From contig CAIONS010000056.1 in assembly GCA_903859715.1 (NCBI GenBank), forward strand, positions 248,001-312,000: DNA of 64,000 bases, written 5' to 3'. A program made the position numbers and the translations under genes. The notes under the pieces were generated by a model. It searched no databases. It was given only the letters and a program-made list of their open reading frames with translations, and was not told the origin of the DNA. Below, piece after piece: positions 53,297-61,623 of the stretch (the stretch's first letter is position 1; every line of letters starts with the position of its first letter). This DNA is from an uncultured Opitutia bacterium. GTDB taxonomy: Bacteria > Verrucomicrobiota > Verrucomicrobiia > Opitutales > Opitutaceae.

Positions 53297-54077
53297 AAGT
53301 TTTCAGCCCGAAGCGCTCGATCACTTCCTTCGCCAGGCTGCGGTAGGCGATGGAACCGGGACCATGGAGATCGTAGGCGAAAATGGTCTTCCCGAAGCTC
53401 GGAGCCTCGCTCAGGCGCACGGTGCGCGGAATGACGGTCGTGAAGATCTTGTCCGGGAGATGCTGCTTCACCTCGTCGACGACCTGCTTCGCGAGGTTGG
53501 TGCGCGAGTCGAACATGGTCATGACCACACCGCCGAGGGAGAGACCGTCATTGACATGAGCGGACTTGAGCCGGTCGACGTTGCGGAGAATCTGGCCGAG
53601 GCCCTCGAGCGCGAGGTATTCACACTGCAGGGTGATGAGCAGCTGGTCAGCGGCGGCGAGGCTGTTCATCGAAAGCATCCCCAGGGCGGGCGGGCAGTCG
53701 ATGATGATGGCGCGGTAGCCGTTTGAGGCCCGGATGGGCTCCAGGACGCCGCGGAGCTTCATCAGGTAGTTCTCCATCTGGGCCAGCTCGATTTCCGCGG
53801 CGGCGAGGTCCTCCTCGCTGGGAATGAGGGCGAGGTGCTCGTAGGCGGTGGGCGTGATCATCTCGATGGCCGTACCCTCGCCCCGGAGGGGGCCGTAAAG
53901 GCTGCGGCCGGCCTGTTTCTCGATGCCGACGGCGCTGGTGGCGTTGGCCTGCGGATCGAGATCGATGAGCAGGGTGTGGATTTTCTTCTCGGCCAGTGCA
54001 GCCGCGAGATTGACCGCGGTGGTGGTCTTGCCGACGCCGCCCTTTTGATTGGCGATGGTGAAAACGGTGGTGGCCAT
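53292..54077 (-). CDS. parA: ParA-family chromosome partitioning ATPase (Soj-like)
   Basis: A 261-residue deviant-Walker ATPase that, with ParB and parS, segregates the chromosome origin. The N-terminus is MATTVFTIANQKGGVGKTTT, with the signature Lys12 and Lys17. DLDPQANATSAVG and IIIDCPPALGMLSMNSLAAAD are the switch motifs. There is no N-terminal HTH, so it is the chromosomal (Soj) type. parB is usually next to it, but neither neighbour in this window is parB. The start at 54077 is the family start; the frame upstream is antisense to repeats and the ferritin-like gene. Confidence 0.92.
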   Translation of the reverse strand: MATTVFTIANQKGGVGKTTTAVNLAAALAEKKIHTLLIDLDPQANATSAVGIEKQAGRSLYGPLRGEGTAIEMITPTAYEHLALIPSEEDLAAAEIELAQMENYLMKLRGVLEPIRASNGYRAIIIDCPPALGMLSMNSLAAADQLLITLQCEYLALEGLGQILRNVDRLKSAHVNDGLSLGGVVMTMFDSRTNLAKQVVDEVKQHLPDKIFTTVIPRTVRLSEAPSFGKTIFAYDLHGPGSIAYRSLAKEVIERFGLKTS

Positions 54078-54105
54078 GAATCCATCCGAGTAAGGGTGAT
54101 TCAGA

Positions 54106-54153
54106 CGCCCTCGCAAGCTCCTCCTCGTTTTCGAGGCGGAGCTTGCGAGGGCG
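54106..54153. repeat. 16-bp perfect hairpin upstream of parA
   Basis: Arms CGCCCTCGCAAGCTCC (54106-54121) and GGAGCTTGCGAGGGCG (54138-54153) are perfect, with an inner CCTCG-TTTT-CGAGG stem, so nearly the whole 48 bp folds back. It lies 28 bp upstream of the parA start. A weaker GGGAGATGGGAG/CTATCTCCCAACTCCC pair fills 54152-54246. Confidence 0.9.
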
Positions 54154-54246
54154 GGAGATGGGAGCCGGTAGTTGGGAGATGGAATACCGCAGGCATGGTG
54201 GCCTACGGTGCCTTCAATCTCCCAAATCCTATCTCCCAACTCCCAA

Positions 54247-54271
54247 TAGCGCGGGCCTCTGGCCCGCGCTA
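54247..54271 (-). terminator. hairpin overlapping the ferritin-like gene stop
   Basis: Perfect 11-bp stem TAGCGCGGGCC/GGCCCGCGCTA with a TCT loop; it contains the TAG stop of the ferritin-like gene. There is no T-tract, so it is a hairpin that could slow or end transcription rather than a proven terminator. Confidence 0.5.
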
Positions 54272-55669
54272 TTCGCCGACGAGGTGCTCGATCTCCTCGC
54301 GGGTGAGGGTCTGCATGTCGATGTCCTTCTTGATCGCACCGAGGCTGACGAGACACTCGGTGAACAGCTCGCGGGTGCGCAGTTCCAGCGCCTTCGCATC
54401 GAGCTTGGTCATGATGTCGAGGATGTGCGTGCCTTTGCGGACATGCGTGCGCTCGTCGGCCCGGATGTAGTCCGAGATATGGCGGAGCAGCTCGTCGTTC
54501 CGGTTGGCGGCGGTGTCGATCAGGTCGTTGATGGTCTTGAGCACGCCGACTTCGCCGAAGAGGTTGATCTCGGCCATGGCGAACGCCGGGTCCATCGGGC
54601 CGCGGCAGGTGGAGCTGGTGAGGCGGTTGCGCAGCTCGTAGGGATCGTAGCCGGAGGCGAGCATCGCGCGGTGGCCGATCTCGGTGTGGCGCGCCTCGTC
54701 CCACGTAACGCGGGCGAGGTCGTATTCGGCATCGAAGTCCTTGAAACGAATGTCCCAGCAGAAGGTGCCGAACGCCTCGATGGCATCGACCTCGTCACGC
54801 TGCGTGCGAATGAAGCGGAGGCGGATGGCCTCGTAGGAATCCTTGTCGAAGCGCTTGGCGACATCGGCGGCATCGTAGTCGCCGGTGTGCTTGAAGGTAT
54901 CGAAGCGTGAGTCGCGCATCGGCACGGTGCCGCGCTCGTAGGGCTTGGTGTCGATGCGGAGCGGGGTGGGCGCCACGCCGCGGGGATCGGCGCCGGTGAT
55001 GCCGCCGATGGAGGCGAGCAGGCGGGAAAGGTGCCAGCGCCAGGCGGAGAGCTTGGCCTCCTCGACGCCACCGGCGATGTAGGCGTCGACCGCGGCGTCG
55101 GCCCACGCGAGCATGGGCTCGTAGTCGGTCAGGATGCGGCGGAGGCAGCGGATCGTGGGGACATCGGTGACTTGGTCGGTGTCATCGATATGGTGGCGGT
55201 AAGTCGTGGCGATGGCCTTGCCGACGACTTGGTGAACGCCGACGAGCAACTCGGCCGGCGAGGCGGCGCTGAGCATTTCGTCAATGAAACGGTCAATCTC
55301 GACGTCGCGGTGGGCGTCGATGGCCTTGGGACGGAATTCCTGCTCGGTAAGGCGTTCGCGGAGGAAGCGGGCGGCGTCGGCGTGATAGAAAATGTGGCGG
55401 CCGGTCTCGAGCTTCACTTCGTAGTCCGGGATGGTGAGCGTCCACGAGCCGAGCGCGTGCATGAGGCGGCGCTCGAGATAGAAAAAGCGCAGGAGGCGGC
55501 GGCTGTTTTCCTTCACGGTGAATTTGCCGCCGAGCTGACGGCGGTCGACCGGGAAGCGGTAGGGATAGTTGGCACGGCGTTCGGCGGCGGCTTCGCGCTG
55601 GCCGGCGAGGCTTTGCGGGGCGATGATGGATTTGGCGGCGGAGCCGCTGGTATCTTCAGGAGTAATCAT
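54269..55669 (-). CDS. ferritin-like (DUF455-type) protein
   Basis: A cytoplasmic protein of 466 residues, not matched to a named enzyme. The C-terminal half looks like a four-helix di-metal fold. Carboxylate/His motifs occur in order: TQRDEVDAIEAFGTFCWDI, TWDEARHTEIGHRAM (ExxH), AEINLFGEVG and YIRADERTHVRKG (E..H). The N-terminal 200 residues are helical, without a recognised domain. The position upstream of a sugar ABC transporter, separated by a repeat, hints at a link but does not prove one. DUF455 is my best family guess, and a metal-dependent oxidoreductase role is inference. Confidence 0.6.
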   Translation of the reverse strand: MITPEDTSGSAAKSIIAPQSLAGQREAAAERRANYPYRFPVDRRQLGGKFTVKENSRRLLRFFYLERRLMHALGSWTLTIPDYEVKLETGRHIFYHADAARFLRERLTEQEFRPKAIDAHRDVEIDRFIDEMLSAASPAELLVGVHQVVGKAIATTYRHHIDDTDQVTDVPTIRCLRRILTDYEPMLAWADAAVDAYIAGGVEEAKLSAWRWHLSRLLASIGGITGADPRGVAPTPLRIDTKPYERGTVPMRDSRFDTFKHTGDYDAADVAKRFDKDSYEAIRLRFIRTQRDEVDAIEAFGTFCWDIRFKDFDAEYDLARVTWDEARHTEIGHRAMLASGYDPYELRNRLTSSTCRGPMDPAFAMAEINLFGEVGVLKTINDLIDTAANRNDELLRHISDYIRADERTHVRKGTHILDIMTKLDAKALELRTRELFTECLVSLGAIKKDIDMQTLTREEIEHLVGE

Positions 55670-55787
55670 GGTGGGGAGGGATAAAGGGGCGATCCGGGGT
55701 GATATCTTAGGCGCAATGGGCCTAGGTGGCGTTCAGATTCTTCCGGGGAAAGGTATAAAATCTTAAGCCGGATGGAAGAAACTGCAC

Positions 55788-55865
55788 TTGAATCTGGAAC
55801 TCAGGAACTCGGGAACGATCGCCCAAATCCGGGACTTTTCCAGCGTTCCTGAGTTCCAGATTCAA
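55788..55865. repeat. 21-bp perfect inverted repeat, GGAACTCAGGAA family
   Basis: Arms TTGAATCTGGAACTCAGGAA.. at 55788-55808 and 55845-55865, perfect, 36-bp loop, in the gap downstream of the sugar permease gene. The GGAACTCAGGAA core recurs in the 28-bp repeat at 63840-63912. Confidence 0.9.
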
Positions 55866-55872
55866 AACAGGC

Positions 55873-56748
55873 TCAGCCCTTCACCGCGCCGCTCGTCAGG
55901 CCGGAGATGAATTCGCGCTGGAGGAAGAGGAACAGCGCCATGACCGGCGCGATCGAGATCAGGGTGGCGGCCATGATCATGCCGTAGTCGGCGCCATAGA
56001 GGCCGCGCAGATGAAAGATGGCGACCGAGAGCGGCTGGCGTTCGGGGTTCTGGAGGATGATCTGCGGCGAGAGGAAGTTATTCCAGGTCGCGAGGAACGT
56101 GATGATCAGGAAGGCGCCCATCATCGGGCGAACCAGCGGCAGGACGATCTGGAAGAAAATACGGACTTCACCGCATCCGTCGATGCGGGCGGACTCGATG
56201 ATTTCGCCCGGCACGCTGTTGATCATCGCCTGGCGGAAGAGGTACAGGCCGAACGCCGGGGCCACGGTGGGCAGGATCAGGCCGGCATAGGTGTCGAGCA
56301 GGCCCAGGTGATAGAGCGTCTCGAACGCCGGTCCGAGGACGAGGACCGGCGGCAGGACCACCGCGGCGAGGATGCCGCCGGTAATCAACCGCCGGCCGGG
56401 AAAATCAAACTTGCTCAGGCCATAGCCGCCGGCCGCGCAGCAGAGCGTGGCGAGGACGCTGCAGACCGATGAGAGCATGACTGAATTGAGAATGGCCCGC
56501 GCCACCGGCTGCTCCCGGAAGAGACGCACGAAATTATTAAAGGTGAGCCGGTCCCAGGCGATGCCGAGAAAACCGCCGCCGGTGGGGAGAAACTGGTGGG
56601 TGTAATAGTCCTCGGGCGTCTTGACCGAGGCGCAGATCATCCAGACGAAAGGCAGCACCGCCAGGATGCTGAACGCGAGGAGGAGCCCCATGACGAGCCA
56701 GCGGGCCGCCCGGGCACCACTGTGGGAGCGGGTGTCGGTGGGCGTCAT
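55873..56748 (-). CDS. carbohydrate ABC transporter permease, MalG-like
   Basis: Inner-membrane permease of a sugar importer (CUT1 family), 291 residues with six helices. The EAA loop that docks the ATPase is seen as ESARIDGCGEVRIFFQIVLPLVRP (in part). The C-terminus (QREFISGLTSGAVKG) is the typical MalG-family end. Its start overlaps the MalF-like stop by 4 bases, so it is the third gene of a translationally coupled operon. No ATPase gene follows. Confidence 0.94.
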   Translation of the reverse strand: MTPTDTRSHSGARAARWLVMGLLLAFSILAVLPFVWMICASVKTPEDYYTHQFLPTGGGFLGIAWDRLTFNNFVRLFREQPVARAILNSVMLSSVCSVLATLCCAAGGYGLSKFDFPGRRLITGGILAAVVLPPVLVLGPAFETLYHLGLLDTYAGLILPTVAPAFGLYLFRQAMINSVPGEIIESARIDGCGEVRIFFQIVLPLVRPMMGAFLIITFLATWNNFLSPQIILQNPERQPLSVAIFHLRGLYGADYGMIMAATLISIAPVMALFLFLQREFISGLTSGAVKG

Positions 56749-57641
56749 GAGGCGGCATCCTCCTCGCGGGTCAGCCAGCGGTAGCCCAGTGCAATCAGGA
56801 CGAGCACAATCGTCAGGATCCAGCCGATCGCGCTGGCATAGCCCAGGTCGCCGCTGCGGAAGCCGGTCTGGTAGAGGTAGGTGACGATCGAGAGGGCGGC
56901 ATTGTTGGGTCCGTTGCCGAAGCTGTCGGCATAGAGGATGAAAGGGAGATCAAAGAGCTGCAGCGCGCCGACCGCCGTGAGAAGGATCAGGATGCCGACG
57001 ACCGGCTGGATTGCGGGCAGGGTGACGTGCCGGAAGCGCTGCCAGGCGTTCGCCCCGTCGATCGCGGCGGCATCGAGCTGGTCGGCGGGCACGTTCTGCA
57101 AGGCGGCCAGCAGATAGGACATGTTGAAGCCGACGGAGAGCCACAGCGACGCCATCAGGAGGGACGGCATGACAAAGCCGTCGACCCAGGGGAAATCCGG
57201 ATTCCACGAATGAAACGCGGCATGGAGCAGCGTATTGACGAGTCCGGAACGTTTTTCCAGCAGCAGGCTGAAGATTACGCCGACGAAGATGGAGCCGACG
57301 ATCGTCGGCGAGAAGAAGATCAGGCGGAACGCGGCGCGGCCGCGCAAGTCGGGCCGGTTGAGGAGAAGCGCCAGCGCCAGTGCGACCGGAACCTGCACGA
57401 CCAGGGTTCCGGCGGTAAAGACGGCGGTGTTGCGCACGGCCGCCCAGAACAGCGGGTCGTGGAGCAGGAAGCGGAAATTGAGCGCACCGACATAGACCGT
57501 CGTGCGCGGGCCGAAGGTCTGTTCGAACGCCAGCATGAAGGAGCGAACAAGGGGCCACGCGCCAAAGGCGGTGAAGAAAAGAAGGAAGGGGGCGAGAAAC
57601 AGCCAGGGAGCCCAGGCGGGATAGGGGCGGCGTGAACTCAT
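56745..57641 (-). CDS. carbohydrate ABC transporter permease, MalF-like
   Basis: The other inner-membrane permease of the sugar importer, 298 residues with six predicted helices. The EAA loop reads LDAAAIDGANAWQRFRHVTLPAIQP (in part). It lacks the large periplasmic P2 loop of E. coli MalF, as is common in CUT1 systems with shared ATPases. Its start overlaps the binding-protein stop by 4 bases, and its stop overlaps the MalG-like start by 4 bases. Confidence 0.94.
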   Translation of the reverse strand: MSSRRPYPAWAPWLFLAPFLLFFTAFGAWPLVRSFMLAFEQTFGPRTTVYVGALNFRFLLHDPLFWAAVRNTAVFTAGTLVVQVPVALALALLLNRPDLRGRAAFRLIFFSPTIVGSIFVGVIFSLLLEKRSGLVNTLLHAAFHSWNPDFPWVDGFVMPSLLMASLWLSVGFNMSYLLAALQNVPADQLDAAAIDGANAWQRFRHVTLPAIQPVVGILILLTAVGALQLFDLPFILYADSFGNGPNNAALSIVTYLYQTGFRSGDLGYASAIGWILTIVLVLIALGYRWLTREEDAAS

Positions 57642-59032
57642 GGGGTGGCGGGCGCCTGCTGGAAGACGTTGCGATGAATCTGGTCCAGGAGCGTGTGCTG
57701 CGCTTCATCGAGGAGGCGCCGGGCATCGGCCGCCGCCTGTTCGGGACGGACATAGCCCTGGCGGTCGGTGATGGCCATCAATTGGGTGATCGCGCTGTTC
57801 ACGAGCTGGACGGCGCTGCTCAGGTAAGGCGAGGACGGGCGGGGAGGAATATCGGGGATCGCCTGCTGGAGGAGACGCCCGACGGGCTGGCCGCAGAAAT
57901 AAGGTTCCGGCCGGTCATAGTAGGACGCGCTCCAGGTGGATTTCACGGGGGAAACGATGTGGGTGAGGTCGTACAGCTGCCGGGCGATCACGGGCGAAAG
58001 ATAGAGAAACTTGGCCAGTTCCCAAGCGACTTCCTGATGCTTCGACGCCTTCGTGACGCCAATCATGGTGCCGCCGTTGGCCGAAGTACGGCGTCCGCCG
58101 CGTTCCCACGCGGGCAGGGGCATGAGCTTGATCTTGCCGGCCAGCGACGGAAGCGAAACCGGCAGATTGCCCACGTACCAATCGGCCGAAGGGATCGCGA
58201 CGGCGTAGCCCTCGCGGAGCAGGCGCAAGCCGGCGCCGGTATACATGTTGATGTCACCGATCACGCGGCCCGGCCCGGCGTACCAAGTGGCGAGGCGGGC
58301 GACGATCCGGGCGTTCGTGGCGGAGTTGAGCAGCGGGTTGCCCATCGCGTCGAAATAGCCTCCTCCGCCCTGGATGAGGAAGATTTCGCTGAAGGAGGCG
58401 TTGGTGAGGGAAATGGTCAGCGGATAGCGGTCAATGTAGCCATCGCCATCCAGGTCCTGCAGGAGGGGGCGCATCAGCCGGAAGTAATCGTCCCAAGTCT
58501 CGATCTGCTTCACATCGATGCCGGCGGCCTCGACGAGGTCGGAGCGATACGCCAGCATCACGGGGTGGGCGCCCCGGGGCAGGCCGAAGATCCGGCCGCG
58601 GCTGGTCCAGGGACTGTACGAAGCGGGATCGATCTCGTGCGTGAGCCCATCCCGAGCCAGCAGGCCGGTGAGATCGGTGAAGCCCACATCCTGCAGCGGT
58701 CCGGCGAACACCTGACCGATCTGCCCGCGTTCGACTTCGATCAGGTCGGGCAGCGGAGTGCCGGAATAGAATCCTGACAGCATCCGGCTTTGCAGCGCCG
58801 GGCCCGAGATGAGCGTGACGGTCAGCGGCAGGTCGGGATGGCGGCGGTTCCACTCCGGGGCGAGGGCGCGGTACAGGTTGGCGTGGTTGCCGTCGCCGAG
58901 CCAGATCTCGATTCCGCCGCGGGGCTGCAGGGGCAGCAGGGCGACCACGATCGCGGAGATGATCCCGAGTCCAAGCACCAGGGAGATGCCCGGAGAGAGC
59001 GTGCGGACGATGCCCGCGAAGAATGATTTCAT
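57638..59032 (-). CDS. extracellular sugar-binding protein, family 1
   Basis: The substrate-capturing subunit of the sugar importer, 464 residues. The N-terminus (about 12-33, SPGISLVLGLGIISAIVVALL) is a signal or uncleaved anchor; there is no lipobox Cys. The mature part shows the periplasmic-binding fold: APEWNRRHPDLPLTVTLISGP, GLPRGAHPVMLAYRSDLVEAAGI, an EF-hand-like DLDGDGYIDRY at about 209-219, and a C-terminal helical extension (about 380-460). That extension is repeated as a pseudogene just upstream. The sugar is unknown. It is the first gene of the operon. Confidence 0.92.
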   Translation of the reverse strand: MKSFFAGIVRTLSPGISLVLGLGIISAIVVALLPLQPRGGIEIWLGDGNHANLYRALAPEWNRRHPDLPLTVTLISGPALQSRMLSGFYSGTPLPDLIEVERGQIGQVFAGPLQDVGFTDLTGLLARDGLTHEIDPASYSPWTSRGRIFGLPRGAHPVMLAYRSDLVEAAGIDVKQIETWDDYFRLMRPLLQDLDGDGYIDRYPLTISLTNASFSEIFLIQGGGGYFDAMGNPLLNSATNARIVARLATWYAGPGRVIGDINMYTGAGLRLLREGYAVAIPSADWYVGNLPVSLPSLAGKIKLMPLPAWERGGRRTSANGGTMIGVTKASKHQEVAWELAKFLYLSPVIARQLYDLTHIVSPVKSTWSASYYDRPEPYFCGQPVGRLLQQAIPDIPPRPSSPYLSSAVQLVNSAITQLMAITDRQGYVRPEQAAADARRLLDEAQHTLLDQIHRNVFQQAPATP

Positions 59033-59131
59033 CTAGGTACGAAACCTGGCCGAGGTGCGCGGGAATCCACCAGTATCCGTTTGCATTGCAACTTCAAACT
59101 GGGCTCGCCGGGCCGCCGCGACGGCTGGATA

Positions 59132-59419
59132 TCAGGGTGAAGGATGGTTGAGAAAAACATTCCGGCGCATCTCCACCAAGAGCAGGCCTTGTGCCTGATC
59201 CAGCATGTGCCGGGCTTCCGGCAGGATCTGTTCGGAGGCCGTGCAGTGGCGGAGTTCGGCGACATGGATGAGCTGGGTGAGGACGTTGTTCATCATCAGG
59301 ATCGTCGTGCCGATGTAGGGTGACGCCGGCCGGAGCGGGACGTGCGGGGCCTGCTGGAGATAGAGGCGGCCCACCGGTTGATTCGAGAAGTACGGGTCCG
59401 GCCGGTCATACTCAAGGGA
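59132..59419 (-). pseudogene. 3' remnant of a second sugar-binding protein gene
   Basis: The minus strand encodes EYDRPDPYFSNQPVGRLYLQ and on to MRRNVFLNHPSP before a stop. It parallels the last 90 or so residues of the binding protein next door (YYDRPEPYFCGQPVGRLLQQ to IHRNVFQQAPATP). The frame is open but has no start; an in-frame TAA lies just before 59419, where the similarity begins. So the rest of a paralogous gene has been lost at a junction next to the integrase remnant. It points to a former tandem transporter set. Confidence 0.85.
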
Positions 59420-59479
59420 TCTGCTTTAACGATAGCCGGCTTATTAATTCTTGGTGACCCTTGGTAAAATTGCTCTTTC

Positions 59480-59547
59480 GCCTTTAACCGCCGAACCAAT
59501 CCCTGCAGCCAACCTCCACGACAGGTGGCTGATATCAAACGTTAGGC
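59480..59547 (+). other. attC-like recombination site (speculative)
   Basis: The + strand segment starts GCCTTTAACCG and ends CGTTAGGC, with GTTAGGC fitting the attC R' consensus GTTRRRY. An inner stem AGCCAACC/GGTGGCT (59507-59514 and 59524-59530) would fold inside. The left R'' box is poor (TTTAAC), and no integron integrase lies in the window. It sits between the binding-protein and integrase remnants, 17 bp from where the integrase similarity ends. Confidence 0.25.
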
Positions 59548-59563
59548 AAGAAATGACCCGCAC

Positions 59564-59819
59564 CGTAGCCGTCAGGGCTTCCAAGGCCTCCCGCCAGGTG
59601 CGCCGGTTGAACCCGCTGTCTGCGCCCGCGAGGTAGGCCTTGGCGATCTGGAGATTGGGGACGGGCTGGCATTCGGCCTGGTTCTTGGCCTCGATGAGCT
59701 GCCGGGCGGACCTTTCGTCGGATGTCTGCAGGCTCGTGCGCTTGCCGGTCTTAGTGTCCACACAGTAAAACGTGTCACCCCGGCCTGCCCCGGCGCGTGA
59801 GGCGGAATCGTGTCTTCAT
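59564..59819 (-). pseudogene. tyrosine recombinase (integrase) N-terminal remnant
   Basis: From an ATG at 59819 the minus strand reads MKTRFRLTRRGRPG and then stops. In the next frame it continues FYCVDTKTGKRTSLQTSDER and on through AKNQAECQPVPNLQIAKAYL to TWREALEALTAT (59564). This is, from memory, the arm-binding/N-terminal part of integrases common in Opitutaceae. One frameshift near 59778 and loss of the whole catalytic domain (no R..HxxR..Y) make it dead. It lies 161 bp downstream of the tRNA-Cys 3' end, a usual place for an integrase. Confidence 0.8.
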
Positions 59820-59925
59820 GTTTGCGAGTGCAAACACGACGATAAGCGAAACCGGTCTCGAAGGGTTAGGGAGCAGCGGGAGAGTTACCGCCCGTTAATC
59901 CAAGCGCTGACGGAGTGATGATTTT

Positions 59926-59943
59926 GGTGTCCGTTCGGACACC
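59926..59943. other. perfect palindrome downstream of tRNA-Cys
   Basis: GGTGTCCG-TT-CGGACACC, an 8-bp stem, 37 bp past the 3' end of tRNA-Cys (minus strand). It may help end tRNA transcription, although no T-tract follows. Confidence 0.45.
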
Positions 59944-59980
59944 GGGACTCCAAACTCCATGCTGTTGAGCAGAATGAAAT

Positions 59981-60055
59981 TGGAGGCGCGGGCCGGAATC
60001 GAACCGGCGCATAGAGGTTTTGCAGACCTCGGCCTTACCACTTGGCAACCGCGCC
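59981..60055 (-). tRNA. tRNA-Cys (GCA)
   Basis: The minus strand has acceptor stem GGCGCGG/CCGCGCC, anticodon stem-loop GAGGTCTGCAAAACCTC with GCA, T-arm CCGGTTCGAATCCGG, discriminator U and an encoded CCA (59981-59983). Overall it closely resembles E. coli tRNA-Cys. Confidence 0.95.
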
Positions 60056-60145
60056 TTGAACAAGGCCGCGCACGTTGCAGGAAAAAAAATCGTGCCGCAA
60101 GTACTGAAATCCGGCCGATGAGTTCAGGCGGAGGCCACGGTCACC

Positions 60146-60673
60146 TCATTTGCCGGGGTTCGGCTCAATCTCAACCGGTGTGCCCGCCACGACTTGTCCG
60201 GTTGGAACAGGCCTGACCAACGTGATCTCCTCCTGATCCATCCGGCGGTCGAAATAATTCCCGGCCGCCGCGAGCATTTCCCCCGCCAAGGTATTCAGGT
60301 TGCTGTCCGGGTCATCCACGTAGACGACGGTCTGCCAGAGCTGCACCGGCTCTTTCTTGGCCTTCGGATTGAAGCCGGGATTTTCCCAGGCCGTGATAAT
60401 CAGGAAAAGTTTCTCCGAGTCGGCTTTTTGAAGTTTCTGATAAAACCCCGGGTCACTCCGGGTCCGCAGGAGTTCATCGGAGGAGGCGCTGACGACCTTG
60501 ACGCCGCGCAGGCCGAGGGTGCCGGCATCGACCTCGACGGTTCTGCTGGCATACGGGTTGCGCATCGGGCTGCGCCCGTAGATGAACCTCAAGGCGAGGG
60601 CGTGGGAATCAACCTGACATTCCTTTGGGTGCCGCGGGGTTACCGCTTCAAGGCAGATCACCGCGGAATTCAA
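60146..60673 (-). CDS. truncated paralogue 3 of a secreted protein family, unknown function
   Basis: A frame of 175 residues whose last 140 or so match the C-terminal halves of the two genes just upstream: YGRSPMRNPY, then QLWQTVVYVDDPDSNLNTLA, then YFDRRMDQEEITLV. The N-terminal 100 residues of the family, with the signal peptide, are missing. The frame can only open with a TTG at 60673, or an internal ATG at 60565. Only 14 bases separate it from the previous gene's stop. A 5' deletion is the simplest reading, so the gene is probably non-functional or at least not exported. Confidence 0.6.
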   Translation of the reverse strand: MNSAVICLEAVTPRHPKECQVDSHALALRFIYGRSPMRNPYASRTVEVDAGTLGLRGVKVVSASSDELLRTRSDPGFYQKLQKADSEKLFLIITAWENPGFNPKAKKEPVQLWQTVVYVDDPDSNLNTLAGEMLAAAGNYFDRRMDQEEITLVRPVPTGQVVAGTPVEIEPNPGK

Positions 60674-60687
60674 ATGCGATCACATCG

Positions 60688-61455
60688 TTATTTCCCGGTC
60701 TTGGGCGGCTCGACCACCGTCGGCGTCCCGACTTCCACATGACCGTCGGCGACCTTGCTGGAGATGGTCACCTCCTCCTGCTCGATGGGGTGGTCGAAGT
60801 AGCCCGCGCCGGCCGCGAGCATTTTATCCGAGATCAGGTTGAGGTCCTGGTCGGGATCGTCGGCGATCATGACCGTGCGCCAGATTTTTTGCGGCTTGTC
60901 CTTCGGGTTGGCGGGAAACTGCCACGCAATCACGGCGATGAATAGTTTCTCGGCGTTGGCCGAGATCGTTTTGTCCGCATAGCCGGGAGTAGTCCGTTCC
61001 CGGATGAGCTGTTCCACGGAAGCCGTGTAGGTGGGCACGCCAAAGTCAGCGCTCGCAGTTTCGACCTCCTTGTCGAGGTAGGGATTGTGCAACCATCCGC
61101 GTCCGTAGAGGACCGTGAGTAAAATCGCGGGCTTGGCTCCGGGCGCGGGCTCATGGAATCCATGCGTGGCGAGGGCCTTTTGAAATTCCCGGTAAAGCGA
61201 CCCCTGATTGACGGCCCGCGCGAGCGGGCTGTCCGATTTGACCTGATCAAACGAGATGACCGCATACGTACGGCCATGCTCACGATACGCCTCCTTGCTG
61301 AAGCGCGTATAGTTCCGCTCGACGAAGGAACGCACCGTAATGGGAAAATCCGCGCCGCCCTCGCCCGGGTCTGGGTTCGCGCTCGCAGGCAAGGCCAGCC
61401 GCATCGCGCCGAGGAAGAGTAAGGCCAGAACCCGCAGGGACCTCGCGGAGGGCAT
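60688..61455 (-). CDS. secreted protein, paralogue 2, unknown function
   Basis: A 255-residue protein with a signal peptide (MPSARSLRVLALLFLGAMRL, cleaved after ASA). It shares its layout with the gene upstream: FVERNYTRFSKEAYREHGRTYAV, then FQKALATHGFHEPAPGAKPA, ILLTVLYGRGWLHNPY, EKLFIAVIAWQFP, KIWRTVMIADDPDQDLN, MLAAGAGYFDHPIEQEEVT. I do not recognise the family. The strand-helix pattern (hydrophobic strand, long helix ending GF, hydrophobic strand) is reminiscent of DUF4136-type periplasmic proteins, but that is a guess. A longer frame to 61590 has no better start. Confidence 0.75.
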   Translation of the reverse strand: MPSARSLRVLALLFLGAMRLALPASANPDPGEGGADFPITVRSFVERNYTRFSKEAYREHGRTYAVISFDQVKSDSPLARAVNQGSLYREFQKALATHGFHEPAPGAKPAILLTVLYGRGWLHNPYLDKEVETASADFGVPTYTASVEQLIRERTTPGYADKTISANAEKLFIAVIAWQFPANPKDKPQKIWRTVMIADDPDQDLNLISDKMLAAGAGYFDHPIEQEEVTISSKVADGHVEVGTPTVVEPPKTGK

Positions 61456-61623
61456 GGCGGGTGACTCACCCCGGGCCATCGGACGCAAAACATGGAGCCG
61501 CTGGCCCGTGAGCCGGATCATTTCCATGGGGTTTGTCGACACAGGCCGGCCATTCAATGGGTGAGTTGGCGGGCCGGCCTGATTGATCAATTCAGGTGAG
61601 GTGCCCCGCCCGTGGGGTCGGGG

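Noticed and set aside
59296-59538. 80-codon frame near the integrase remnant, possible IS fragment
   Set aside because: It overlaps the binding-protein remnant in another frame, and I could not connect its translation to any transposase.
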